Assembly (NCBI GenBank): GCA_009779255.1
Contig: WREQ01000012.1
Span: forward strand, 1-37,274
DNA from: Dehalococcoidia bacterium
Lineage (GTDB): Bacteria > Chloroflexota > Dehalococcoidia > Dehalococcoidales > UBA1222
Length of the DNA: 37,274 bases
Direction of reading: 5' to 3'
The position numbers and the translations under genes were made by a program. The stretch's first letter is position 1, and every line of letters starts with the position of its first letter. The notes below the pieces were generated by a model. That model ran no database searches and was not told the origin of the DNA. It worked only from the letters and a program-made list of their open reading frames with translations. Positions 1-6,351 of the stretch are shown here, piece after piece.

Positions 1-518
1 ATCTATGGAATGTGAATGATGTGTATGCTTACCAGTTTCATATGGAAGAATCAAAGAAGCATGGGACATTCGGAAAGTACATACTTATACAAAAAATTGG
101 AGAAGGAGAGCTGGATTGGCCAGAAGGATCTGTTGCAATGCGAATACATATCTTTGACAAGTTGTTCATTAGCATCCCAGTGCTAAATGATATAGGTGGA
201 GTTAGGCTATTACCAATTGGACGGCCTGACAAAGCAGGATTTCTTTTCATGAACGTACTTATGGAGTTCATTAAGAAGAAAGATTACCCTGTAAATTATC
301 TTACTTATGTTGGAAACACACCTGCTCCAGCTAACAAACTGATCATGAAGAGTGAGAGTTTGAGACAAATACATCCATTGCCATGGATAGGAATTGAAGG
401 TCGGTTCAATCATTTTTACCCGCTCTGGCAAGGAGAGGAATATGAAGCTGTGGAAGAGGGCGTGTTTAGGTACGCACATCCGGCTGATGGCAATGAATTC
501 GTCCAGAAAGATGGGTGA
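1..518 (+). CDS. DUF4259-like protein, 3' part (5' end outside window), copy 1
   Basis: The frame is open from the left edge (codons LWNVNDVYAY...), so the GTG at 12 is not a real start and the gene begins outside the window. About 170 residues are visible. They match the C-terminal half of the complete gene at 933-1784, and the first ~100 nt after the LWNVNDV codons are almost identical between the two. Similarity falls off at the very end: after a shared VEEGVF the two proteins have unrelated tails (RYAHPADGNEF here, KKKI in the other), which suggests that this copy was rejoined to foreign sequence. I do not know a molecular function. The toxin tail and small-gene context suggest an immunity-type accessory gene, which is inference. 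Confidence 0.7.
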   Translation, partial: LWNVNDVYAYQFHMEESKKHGTFGKYILIQKIGEGELDWPEGSVAMRIHIFDKLFISIPVLNDIGGVRLLPIGRPDKAGFLFMNVLMEFIKKKDYPVNYLTYVGNTPAPANKLIMKSESLRQIHPLPWIGIEGRFNHFYPLWQGEEYEAVEEGVFRYAHPADGNEFVQKDG

Positions 519-535
519 CACATTAGAATAGTGTC

Positions 536-670
536 ATGCATATAATAAGCGGGATAGCACGAGGGGCATTGAGACTGGCGAATGTCACGTTAGAGTTATC
601 GAAAGAAGCCAGACAGCGGCTCAAATGGTTTGATTATTACCGGTCACACGGACGATTTCGTATGAAATGA
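536..670 (+). pseudogene. IS481-type transposase N-terminal remnant
   Basis: A 44-codon frame reads LANVTLELSKEARQRLKWF followed by DYYRSHG. This is typical of the N-terminal helix-turn-helix of IS481-like integrase/transposase proteins. The normal continuation (cysteine and HFGIS-type helix, then the DDE core) is missing. The frame runs into unrelated sequence near 650, where a toxin-tail reading frame takes over, and stops at 668-670. Only the first tenth or so of a transposase is left, so this is a dead fragment marking an old insertion or recombination point. Family assignment is from motif recognition only. Confidence 0.65.
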
Positions 671-852
671 ACATAGTCGCTACGGGGATGAGCAAAGAAT
701 CGGCAAGAACACTTGAGCAAGCATTAATGATGGCTTTTGGAACATTGGGTACTCTTAATCTCATAAACTCCATCGCACCATGGAGGTGGGAACAGGCATC
801 GTGGCAGACAGAGATTCAACGAATAAATCTGCTGTTCAGCGATATTCCATAA
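652..852 (+). pseudogene. Orphan C-terminal tail of a polymorphic (Rhs-type) toxin
   Basis: The frame carries ISYEMNIVATGMSKESAR, then TLEQALM, then NLINSIAP. The ATG-x-ExARxLEQ ... NxINSIAP pattern is familiar from the extreme C-termini of Rhs and other polymorphic toxins of nuclease type. The upstream delivery and core domains are absent: the frame emerges directly from a transposase fragment near 650. It could be translated from the ATG at 667, but it has no clear ribosome binding site and lacks most of a toxin fold, so I treat it as a displaced toxin-tip remnant. The intact gene at 933 follows 80 bp later, the usual position for an immunity gene. Function is inferred from pattern memory. 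Confidence 0.5.
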
Positions 853-932
853 CGCGCACCATTCAATAGATAGAAAGCATATAGCAGGATCGCGAAGATA
901 TAAATCAATGCAGTCTGGAAGGAGGAAACTCA

Positions 933-1784
933 ATGGGAACATGGGGTCCAGGTCTATATCAAAACGACACAACATGTGATGTGCGTGATATGTATATGGG
1001 TTTATTGCAGGATCAACTAAACAATCAGGCTGCTTATGAGAAAACAATGGCCTTCTTTAAAGACTGCCTTGGGGACGAAGATGATGAACCACTTTTGTGG
1101 TTCGCCTTGGCCGAGACTCAATGGAAGACCGGCAGACTGCTTCCGGAAGTTAAGGACAAGGCATTAGCGTGGATTGAAAAAGGTGCGTTGCTGGCGCTTT
1201 GGGAGGAAAGCCAAGTCGGGGTCACTGGTTGGATAGAAACCTTGAAGAATTTGAAAGCAACACTTGAGTCACCAGTGCCTAAAGAAAAGAAAATCCGTAA
1301 GCCATCTGTCCTCAATCAGAACCTTTGGAATGTTAATGATGTGTATGCTTACCAGTTTCATATGGAAGAATCAAAGAAGCATGGGACATTCGGAAAGTAC
1401 ATACTTATACAAAAAATTGGAGAAGGAGAGCTGTATTGGTCAGAAGGATCAGTTGCAATGAGAGTACACATTTTTGACAGATTATTTGACAACACTCCAA
1501 CATTGAACGATATGGATGGACTCAGATTGCTTCCAATTGGACAACCAGGTACTAGTGGCGAGTTATTCATGAGCGTCCTTTTGGATTATATCAAAAAGAA
1601 GGAGTATCCTGCGGGCTATCTGACATATTTAGGAAGCAAAGTCGCTCCAATTAACAGGATGATTTTGAAGAACAGTACTTTGCCTTGGGTCGGTTTAGAA
1701 GGACGATTCAATCATTTTTACCAGCTCTGGCAAGGAGAGGAATATGAAACTGTTGAAGAAGGAGTGTTTAAGAAGAAAATCTGA
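933..1784 (+). CDS. DUF4259-like two-part protein, copy 2 (intact)
   Basis: This 283-residue cytoplasmic protein has no signal peptide or membrane segment. The start is well supported by GGAGG at 921-925, seven bases before the ATG. The N-terminus (MGTWGPGLYQNDTTCDVRD, then Y at residue 21) has the MGxWGxGxxxND signature I associate with DUF4259-like proteins. The N-terminal ~115 residues are helical and rich in Trp/Leu/Glu. After a Lys-rich linker near residues 120-130 comes a second part (about 132-283, starting WNVNDVYAYQFH) that is duplicated in the partial gene at the window start. It sits directly downstream of a toxin-tail remnant and upstream of another small gene, which fits an immunity role, but no biochemical function is known to me. 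Confidence 0.75.
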   Translation: MGTWGPGLYQNDTTCDVRDMYMGLLQDQLNNQAAYEKTMAFFKDCLGDEDDEPLLWFALAETQWKTGRLLPEVKDKALAWIEKGALLALWEESQVGVTGWIETLKNLKATLESPVPKEKKIRKPSVLNQNLWNVNDVYAYQFHMEESKKHGTFGKYILIQKIGEGELYWSEGSVAMRVHIFDRLFDNTPTLNDMDGLRLLPIGQPGTSGELFMSVLLDYIKKKEYPAGYLTYLGSKVAPINRMILKNSTLPWVGLEGRFNHFYQLWQGEEYETVEEGVFKKKI

Positions 1785-1845
1785 ATACTCATAAGGGTCG
1801 TCAAAATATTTACCGCCATCGGCGGGGAATAGATAGGTATCAAAA

Positions 1846-2223
1846 GTGAAATACGCCAATCTCATCGAAACACTCTTCGAGAGGTTTCCTTTCTTGGAAC
1901 AAAAATATATAGAAGAAGGGGATTATATCGCAGGATTAGCTCATTTATGCTATTCATTTGTTTTCATTCCTTACATTAGAGAAATAGTTGAAAATAATGA
2001 TATTGAAAATATTATAAAAGTCAGCGAATATCTTGAAGATATGGCGATTTGTGAGGATGAAAAAGTTTCGGAATTAATGGTTGTTTCTATTTTGGAAAAT
2101 ATTGTATCTGAAAGGGATTTGGTAAAAACTCTTAAAGCATACTTAAAGCCAAATACAGAAGAATGGCTACTAAATCTTGAAAAAGCATATGGTTGGGATA
2201 ACGAAAACACACAAGGCACATGA
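1846..2223 (+). CDS. Small acidic immunity-like protein (DUF7674-like)
   Basis: This is a 125-residue, strongly acidic, all-helical-looking protein with a GTG start and AGGT seven bases upstream. No signal peptide or transmembrane segment is visible. The order of features (NLIETLF near the N-terminus, a central YLEDMAICEDEKVSEL stretch, then VSILENIVSE) resembles small proteins labelled DUF7674 that are often found among polymorphic-toxin immunity genes. That assignment is from memory and moderate at best. It follows the DUF4259-like gene by 61 bp on the same strand and is closed by a terminator-like hairpin just downstream, so the two are probably co-transcribed. Confidence 0.65.
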   Translation: MKYANLIETLFERFPFLEQKYIEEGDYIAGLAHLCYSFVFIPYIREIVENNDIENIIKVSEYLEDMAICEDEKVSELMVVSILENIVSERDLVKTLKAYLKPNTEEWLLNLEKAYGWDNENTQGT

Positions 2224-2232
2224 CCTAATGAC

Positions 2233-2273
2233 AGCCGCCGAAGGGACGAACCCCAAAGGCGGCTATTTTCGTT
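2233..2273 (+). terminator. Rho-independent-like terminator after the accessory cluster
   Basis: A 7-bp perfect stem (AGCCGCC at 2233-2239, GGCGGCT at 2258-2264) encloses an 18-nt loop and is followed by the T-rich ATTTTCGTT. It begins 10 bases after the stop of the gene ending at 2223. The loop is long, so efficiency is uncertain. Confidence 0.5.
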
Positions 2274-2323
2274 CTTATCGTCATTGCCCCCGCACGTTAC
2301 CCGCCGGCAAGGGTGAATGGCTA

Positions 2324-2495
2324 TACTGCCCCCCCATTAAGACACCGCTCTAACTAAGGGAGTAAAATGGCTCAGAAGGGAAGAGCCATGAAACGAAGAA
2401 GATGGGATTCCAAGACCAAAGCCTTAATAGTACTGCAGGTGCATTCATCTACCGAAATAAAGCCTTGGGCATTTCAAACACTTAGTTATGACTAG
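2324..2495 (+). mobile_element. IS3-family left end with orfA N-terminal remnant
   Basis: Around 2324 the sequence TACTGCCCCCCCATTAAGAC looks like an IS3-type terminal inverted repeat. It is followed at 2388 by a reading frame starting MKRRRWDSKTKALIVLQ, the classic start of an IS3-family OrfA helix-turn-helix protein. After codon 17 (about 2438) the expected sequence is lost and the frame ends at 2493-2495. No OrfB/DDE sequence or right end is seen, so this is the left end of a deleted insertion sequence. The stretch from about 2440 to 2690 has no gene I recognise. It contains one ~55-codon open frame without a start signal or recognisable motif. Confidence 0.6.
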
Positions 2496-2694
2496 TCAAG
2501 ATTACTGCACGTACATGGAGGTTTACCATCCCTTGCTCCATTATCATCGCATGAGACATCCTGCTAAACTGAGTATAAATATTCTACGCAACCATCTGTT
2601 TTGGCAAATGACATTTCAGGCATTCATATTATCGTGCTATAAACTAACCTTCCCACGTCATTAGCAACCACCTGTCGATGGGGTCCCATTCGAA

Positions 2695-2723
2695 TTGCGA
2701 GATAACCCCTCTTTAGCTATAAT
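2695..2723 (+). promoter_or_regulatory. Promoter of tRNA-His
   Basis: TTGCGA at 2695-2700 and a perfect TATAAT at 2718-2723 are separated by 17 bp. They end 18 bases before the 5' base of the tRNA-His gene. Confidence 0.75.
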
Positions 2724-2741
2724 AGCTGATACTTCATGCGC

Positions 2742-2819
2742 GGTGGGTGTAGCCGAGAGGCCTAAGGCGTCAGGTTGTGGCCCTGAAGATCGAGGGTTCG
2801 AATCCCTCCATCCACCCCA
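2742..2819 (+). tRNA. tRNA-His (anticodon GUG)
   Basis: This is a full cloverleaf. The acceptor stem is GTGGGTG/CATCCAC, the anticodon stem TCAGG/CCTGA encloses loop TTGTGGC (anticodon GTG), and the T arm is GAGGG-TTCGAAT-CCCTC. The extra 5' G at 2742 faces the discriminator C at 2816, the G-1:C73 pair that identifies tRNA-His. CCA is encoded (2817-2819). It stands alone behind its own promoter. Confidence 0.95.
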
Positions 2820-2881
2820 TTTCCCCAAACAGCAACCCCTCGCCAGTTATCAGTATTCAGTTTTGAGACGCCACCACCGCC

Positions 2882-4240
2882 TCAGTTTCTAAGGCTGTGA
2901 ATCGGTGCGGGAATCCTTCCGCCGCGTTTAATGAAAGCCTCGCTGGAGAACCGGTTCACCCCCATCACCACACCGCCGCCCAGCAGGCCACCGAATTCGA
3001 CACTGTCGCCCTCTTTTTTGCCAATAACCGGAATAATCCTGACCGCCGTGGTCTTGTTGTTGACGGTGCCAATGGCGGCCTCGTCGGCGATGATGGCGGA
3101 GATAGTGGCTTCTGAAGTATCTCCTGGCACCGCTATCATATCCAGTCCCACCGAGCAGACACAGGTCATGGCCTCCAGCTTCTCCAGAGAAAGGGCGCCG
3201 CTACGCACTGCATCCACCATCCCTGCGTCCTCGCTGACAGGAATGAATGCGCCCGAAAGGCCGCCGATGCTCGAGCTGGCCATCACGCCGCCCTTTTTAA
3301 CCGCATCGTTCAACAGCGCCAGCGCCGCCGTAGTGCCGTGGGCGCCGCACTTTTGCAGCCCCATTTCCTGAAGAATCAACGCCACGCTGTCACCCACTGC
3401 CGGCGTGGGCGCCAACGAAAGATCGACCACCCCGAACGGCACATCCAAACGCCTGGAAGCCTCGATACCCACCAACTGCCCCATGCGGGTTACCTTGAAA
3501 GCAGTCTTCTTGATAAGTTCCGCCACTTCGCTGAAATCCGCATCGGGACCCAGCTCTTTGAGCGCGCCGTACACCACCCCAGGCCCACTCACCCCAACAT
3601 TTATGACGCTCTCCGGCTCTCCGACGCCATGGAAAGCGCCCGCCATGAAGGGATTATCCTCCGGAGCATTGGCGAAGACGACCAGTTTGGCGCAGGCGAT
3701 GCTCTCCTGTTCAGCGGTAAGCGCCGCGCACTGCTTGATAATCCTGCCCATATGAGCTACGGCGTCCATATTGATGCCGGCCTTGGTGGTGGCAACGTTT
3801 ACTGAACCGCACACACGGGAGGTAGAGGCCAGCGCCTCCGGAATCGAGTCTATCAATCTGCGGTCGCCGCCGGTATAGCCCTTGTGTACCAGCGCGCTGT
3901 AGCCGCCGATGAAATTGATACCCAGTTCCAGCGCCGCTCTGTCCATGGCTTCGGCTACTTTGACGCAGTTCCCATTACTGCTCTCGGCGATGATGGCTAT
4001 CGGGGTAACCGCGATACGTTTGTTGATGATAGGAATACCGTACTGACGTTCGATGGCCTCGCCGGTTTTTACCAGGTCGCGCGCCTGGCGGGTTATCTTA
4101 TCGTAGATACGGGTACACAGCTGTTCGCTGTCGGGGTGCGCACAATCCCGCAGAGAAATACCCATGGTGATGGTGCGAATATCCAGGTGCTCACTGGAAA
4201 TCATCTTAATTGTTTCAACTACTTCATAAGGATCTATCAT
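2882..4240 (-). CDS. PFL family protein, UPF0210 / DUF711
   Basis: The protein is 452 residues, the usual full length for UPF0210 proteins. These are cytoplasmic, related in fold to pyruvate formate-lyase/ribonucleotide reductase barrels, and of unknown reaction. Recognisable family segments are the N-terminal [19 protein letters not shown], then [20 protein letters not shown], and a Gly-rich C-terminal part with LLGGGVVMG near residue 425. The start is supported by GGAGG a few bases before the ATG. It lies 48 bp downstream of the ACT-domain gene on the same strand. This UPF0237-UPF0210 pairing is conserved in many bacteria and archaea and implies that the ACT protein regulates the larger one. 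No defect is seen. Confidence 0.95.
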   Translation of the reverse strand: MIDPYEVVETIKMISSEHLDIRTITMGISLRDCAHPDSEQLCTRIYDKITRQARDLVKTGEAIERQYGIPIINKRIAVTPIAIIAESSNGNCVKVAEAMDRAALELGINFIGGYSALVHKGYTGGDRRLIDSIPEALASTSRVCGSVNVATTKAGINMDAVAHMGRIIKQCAALTAEQESIACAKLVVFANAPEDNPFMAGAFHGVGEPESVINVGVSGPGVVYGALKELGPDADFSEVAELIKKTAFKVTRMGQLVGIEASRRLDVPFGVVDLSLAPTPAVGDSVALILQEMGLQKCGAHGTTAALALLNDAVKKGGVMASSSIGGLSGAFIPVSEDAGMVDAVRSGALSLEKLEAMTCVCSVGLDMIAVPGDTSEATISAIIADEAAIGTVNNKTTAVRIIPVIGKKEGDSVEFGGLLGGGVVMGVNRFSSEAFIKRGGRIPAPIHSLRN

Positions 4241-4288
4241 GGCTCGCCTCCGGAGAAACTGTATGGGAAACGGCGCGGAAAACTGCCG

Positions 4289-4558
4289 TTATATCCTGTG
4301 CATGGACTTGAAAATATCCTCGTGCTGAATGCGTATCTTGAGTTCCATCTCGTCGCCCTTGGCGGCAAGCGTCCCTGAAAGTTCTTCGAAATCCACGCTG
4401 GCTTTGCCGGCATCCACCAGCATTATCATGGTGAACAACCCCTGCATAGTGGTTTGCGTAATATCCAGGATGTTCACATTGGCCTGAAACAAAATGTTGC
4501 TGACAGCGGCAATAATGCCGACGCGGTCGATTCCAATCACGGTTATAACAGCTCGCAT
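4289..4558 (-). CDS. ACT domain protein, UPF0237
   Basis: This 89-residue protein consists of a single ACT domain. The N-terminus (MRAVITVIGIDRVGIIAAVS) has the D-x-x-G-I loop used by ACT domains to bind small-molecule ligands such as amino acids. I place the start at 4558 rather than at upstream in-frame ATGs because AGGGAG lies just before it, the length matches UPF0237 proteins, and the upstream frame runs into a non-coding dispersed repeat. A TATAAT on the minus strand at 4599-4604 could be its -10 box, although no good -35 is visible. It is the first gene of a two-gene unit with the UPF0210 gene. Confidence 0.93.
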   Translation of the reverse strand: MRAVITVIGIDRVGIIAAVSNILFQANVNILDITQTTMQGLFTMIMLVDAGKASVDFEELSGTLAAKGDEMELKIRIQHEDIFKSMHRI

Positions 4559-4670
4559 ATCATTCTCCCTGCCAAGTATCTTTGATGTTTCAAAGGGCAT
4601 TATATCCCAGACAGGCACTTCGGGGCGAACCGAATGCCTCAGTTCGTTATTTTTCATGGGGCACAGATGT

Positions 4671-4833
4671 AAATCCCTGCTGGAGGAGCGAGCCTGCGAG
4701 CGACGAAGCATCCGATGGGGCGGTGGATGATTGCCTCCCCACCACCAGATCCTTCGGTCGCTGCGCTCCCTCCAGGATGGATTTGTACAGGGCTACACTC
4801 ACCACTTAAACACATCCAACTGTCACTAACCAC
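4671..4833 (-). repeat. Dispersed palindromic repeat, family 1, copy A
   Basis: Read on the minus strand, a left flank (GTGGTTAGTGACAGTTGGAT, 4813-4833) leads to a long imperfect inverted repeat. One arm begins TCCATCCTGGAGGGAGCGCA (about 4784 downward) and the other ends in the near-complement (CTCCTCCAGCAGGGATTT, about 4671). The arms share CTGGAGG...GAAG-ATC type blocks. The same unit recurs at 16756-16927 and three times at 29425-29768. The flank matches the copy at 16756 in 19 of 21 positions, so the mobile unit is longer than the palindrome alone. Confidence 0.8.
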
Positions 4834-4873
4834 TTTGAACATGGTCAGGATTTATTATTTTGTTCCAACGCTC

Positions 4874-4879
4874 TATAAT
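4874..4879 (+). promoter_or_regulatory. -10 box of tRNA-Arg
   Basis: There is a perfect TATAAT 10 bases before the tRNA-Arg gene. The hexamer 17 bp upstream is only TTTATT (4851-4856), so the -35 is weak or unusual. Confidence 0.55.
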
Positions 4880-4889
4880 TTAACTACAC

Positions 4890-4965
4890 GCGCCTGTAGC
4901 TCAGCGGATAGAGCGTTGGTCTTCGGAACCAAATGCCGTGGGTTCGAATCCCACCAGGCGCGCCA
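4890..4965 (+). tRNA. tRNA-Arg (anticodon UCG)
   Basis: This is a 76-nt cloverleaf. The acceptor stem is GCGCCTG/CAGGCGC with discriminator G and encoded CCA, and the D arm is GCTC...GAGC. The anticodon stem TTGGT/ACCAA encloses loop CTTCGGA (anticodon TCG, reads CGA), and the T arm is GTGGG-TTCGAAT-CCCAC. Phage-type debris lies immediately downstream, so this tRNA may have been an integration site. Confidence 0.95.
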
Positions 4966-5029
4966 TAGACGGACGGCAAAACGGGAGGTTTCTTTTTACG
5001 AGATTATTTGAAACAGCGAAAAGCCATTT

Positions 5030-5266
5030 GTCAGTTTCGCACATTTTTCCGTCGGGGGCTTGCATTTTCAACTGTACGATTTTTTTCGTACAGTTCATTT
5101 CTTTCAGATTCAATTTTTCGTTTTAGGTCGCTCCAATAGCGACGCTGGTTGTCGCTTCCGCTTAGTGTCGCACTGCATCAACCACAGAAAACAACTACTC
5201 GACGCGCTCCGTGCTAAATTCAGCCCTTATGGGCTTTCCGTTAAATATGTTTTTAGGTGTCGGCAT
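5030..5266 (-). pseudogene. Decayed BRO-N domain (phage antirepressor-type) gene
   Basis: A strong GGAGGAGGT precedes ATG at 5266 and the frame reads MPTPKNIFNGKPIRAEFSTE. It then meets an in-frame TAG exactly where the family has Trp (VE-stop-LFSVVDAV). After VDAV the frame shifts to read SGSDNQRRYWSDLKRKIESE. A run of seven A then needs another one-base shift to read IVQLKMQAPDGKM and then CETD. Homology ends there, at about 5030, and the remainder of the domain is gone. RYWSDLK and QLKM-APDGK are hallmarks of BRO-N proteins found in phages and in DinD-like proteins, which act as DNA-binding antirepressors or host regulators. One nonsense codon, two frameshifts and a truncation mean it is dead. 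Confidence 0.75.
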
Positions 5267-5356
5267 AGACGGGTACCTCCTCCAAGTATCCTTTAATTTG
5301 TTGTTGCCATCAATTTATACCTATTTAAAAAATTGTGAATCAATGTCTAATATTTG

Positions 5357-5716
5357 TTAGTCAATTATTGCCACGATTAAGCTTACCGCGCCGATGATTG
5401 CACCTATCCACGCAAAAATCTTGGCGGTCTTTGCGTCCCTTTTGCTGTCATCTGCAATTGTTTTGATTGCAATGTTTGCTTGCCGTACCTCCTCTAATTG
5501 CTTTTGCAACAAGGTAATTTGGCGCTCGCCATGCGTTTCTAACGCTTTGCTATGCTGCGCCTGTTCGGCTTCCTTTTGTGAACGCTCTCGCGCTATTCGA
5601 TTCTGCAGTTCCTCAATCTCGGCATCGTACCAATCAATTGCACTTGCGGAATTAGGAATGTGATTTGCTTTTAGTTGCAGTAGTTCCTGCAATCTGTTTT
5701 CATCTTGAACACTCAT
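5357..5716 (-). CDS. Small coiled-coil protein with C-terminal membrane anchor
   Basis: The protein is 119 residues from the ATG at 5716. That start is preferred to the ATG at 5737 because a GGAGGGGAGAGG purine run sits just upstream of it. Residues ~5-100 are charged and heptad-like (ENRLQELLQL, EIEELQNRIARERS, LLQKQLEEVRQ), so a coiled coil is likely. The last ~20 residues (IFAWIGAIIGAVSLIVAII plus D) form one transmembrane helix. I recognise no family or function. It lies beside the BRO-N remnant on the same strand in an AT-richer patch, so it may be part of the same decayed insertion. Its reading frame is intact. Confidence 0.6.
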   Translation of the reverse strand: MSVQDENRLQELLQLKANHIPNSASAIDWYDAEIEELQNRIARERSQKEAEQAQHSKALETHGERQITLLQKQLEEVRQANIAIKTIADDSKRDAKTAKIFAWIGAIIGAVSLIVAIID

Positions 5717-5746
5717 TTTATGTCCTCTCCCCTCCATTATTGCTTT

Positions 5747-5818
5747 TTATTCCTCATTCTCGCTTTCCTCGTCGTCCTCAAAGTAAACGTCAAGAGGTCG
5801 CGATGTTTCCGTAGAAAG
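5747..5818 (-). pseudogene. Possible 3' tail of a lost gene
   Basis: On the minus strand a short frame reads STETSRPLDVYFEDDEESEN and then E-E-stop, ending about 30 bp before the coiled-coil gene start. The acidic tail looks coding, but it is preceded by a stop and then by the end of the cbiX-like gene. If real, it is the last fragment of a gene whose body was deleted. It is very short, so the call is weak. Confidence 0.25.
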
Positions 5819-5835
5819 TCAAGCAGAAGGTACTC

Positions 5836-6351
5836 TCAGGCATTTTCGAAACGGCTGATATGCCTTGCCAGAAAAGCTCCCACCTCTGATTCCTCGAACG
5901 GCCACGCATAGACAAAGGCCACACCAAGATGCGCGGCGCGAGCTGCCTCCACCGCCTGACGGATGTCCTTCTCCGAGTGTTCTCCGCCGCGCGTCATCAT
6001 GGCGGTGGCGATGAGCACCTTCTCCGCTCCTGAAGCAACGGCAGCCTCAATGGCCACGGAAAGGGTCGGAGCGCAGAATTCATTGAAACCGAGAAACACT
6101 TTTTTGCCACCGGCGCGCTCAAGCTCCGCGGCAATCTTCTGTGACGAAGCAAAGAAAGGGTCGTTATCGGCAGTGCGCGGCCAACTGCGAATTTTCATCT
6201 CCAGCTCATCATAACGGCTTTCTAACGCCGTGTCGCAGCCTGCCGGAGATGACTCCAGCCGCGCATGCAACGACATAAACTCCCCGAATTCAGCCTTGGG
6301 GAAATTCTTTGGCGGCGCTCCGTGCATGGCCAGTACAATTACGCTTTTCAT
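5836..6351 (-). CDS. CbiX/sirohydrochlorin chelatase-like protein
   Basis: The protein is 171 residues and soluble. The N-terminal beta strand and histidine (VIVLAMHGAPP, His10) and the later GGEHSEKDI segment match the two metal-binding histidine regions of CbiX/SirB-type chelatases, which insert cobalt or iron into sirohydrochlorin. It is longer than the short archaeal CbiX and lacks a second repeat, so it is a single-domain member. The exact metal and substrate are unknown. The start ATG overlaps the stop of the preceding mtaB gene in an ATGA arrangement, implying translational coupling. No other cobalamin or siroheme genes are nearby, so the role is uncertain. Confidence 0.75.
   Translation of the reverse strand: MKSVIVLAMHGAPPKNFPKAEFGEFMSLHARLESSPAGCDTALESRYDELEMKIRSWPRTADNDPFFASSQKIAAELERAGGKKVFLGFNEFCAPTLSVAIEAAVASGAEKVLIATAMMTRGGEHSEKDIRQAVEAARAAHLGVAFVYAWPFEESEVGAFLARHISRFENA

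Noticed and set aside
1813-1825. CCGCC-ATC-GGCGG hairpin between two accessory genes
   Set aside because: A 5-bp stem without a T run is too weak to call a terminator; the genes on either side are probably co-transcribed.
4559-4711. N-terminal extension of the ACT-domain gene to 4711
   Set aside because: The extra 51 codons run back into the dispersed repeat at 4671; the start at 4558 has the ribosome binding site and gives the normal family length.
5070-5095. Perfect 10-bp inverted repeat with a T6 loop, terminator-like
   Set aside because: It lies inside the decayed BRO-N coding sequence (the ELYEK-IVQ region) and lacks a T tail on either side; the palindrome is a by-product of the codons.
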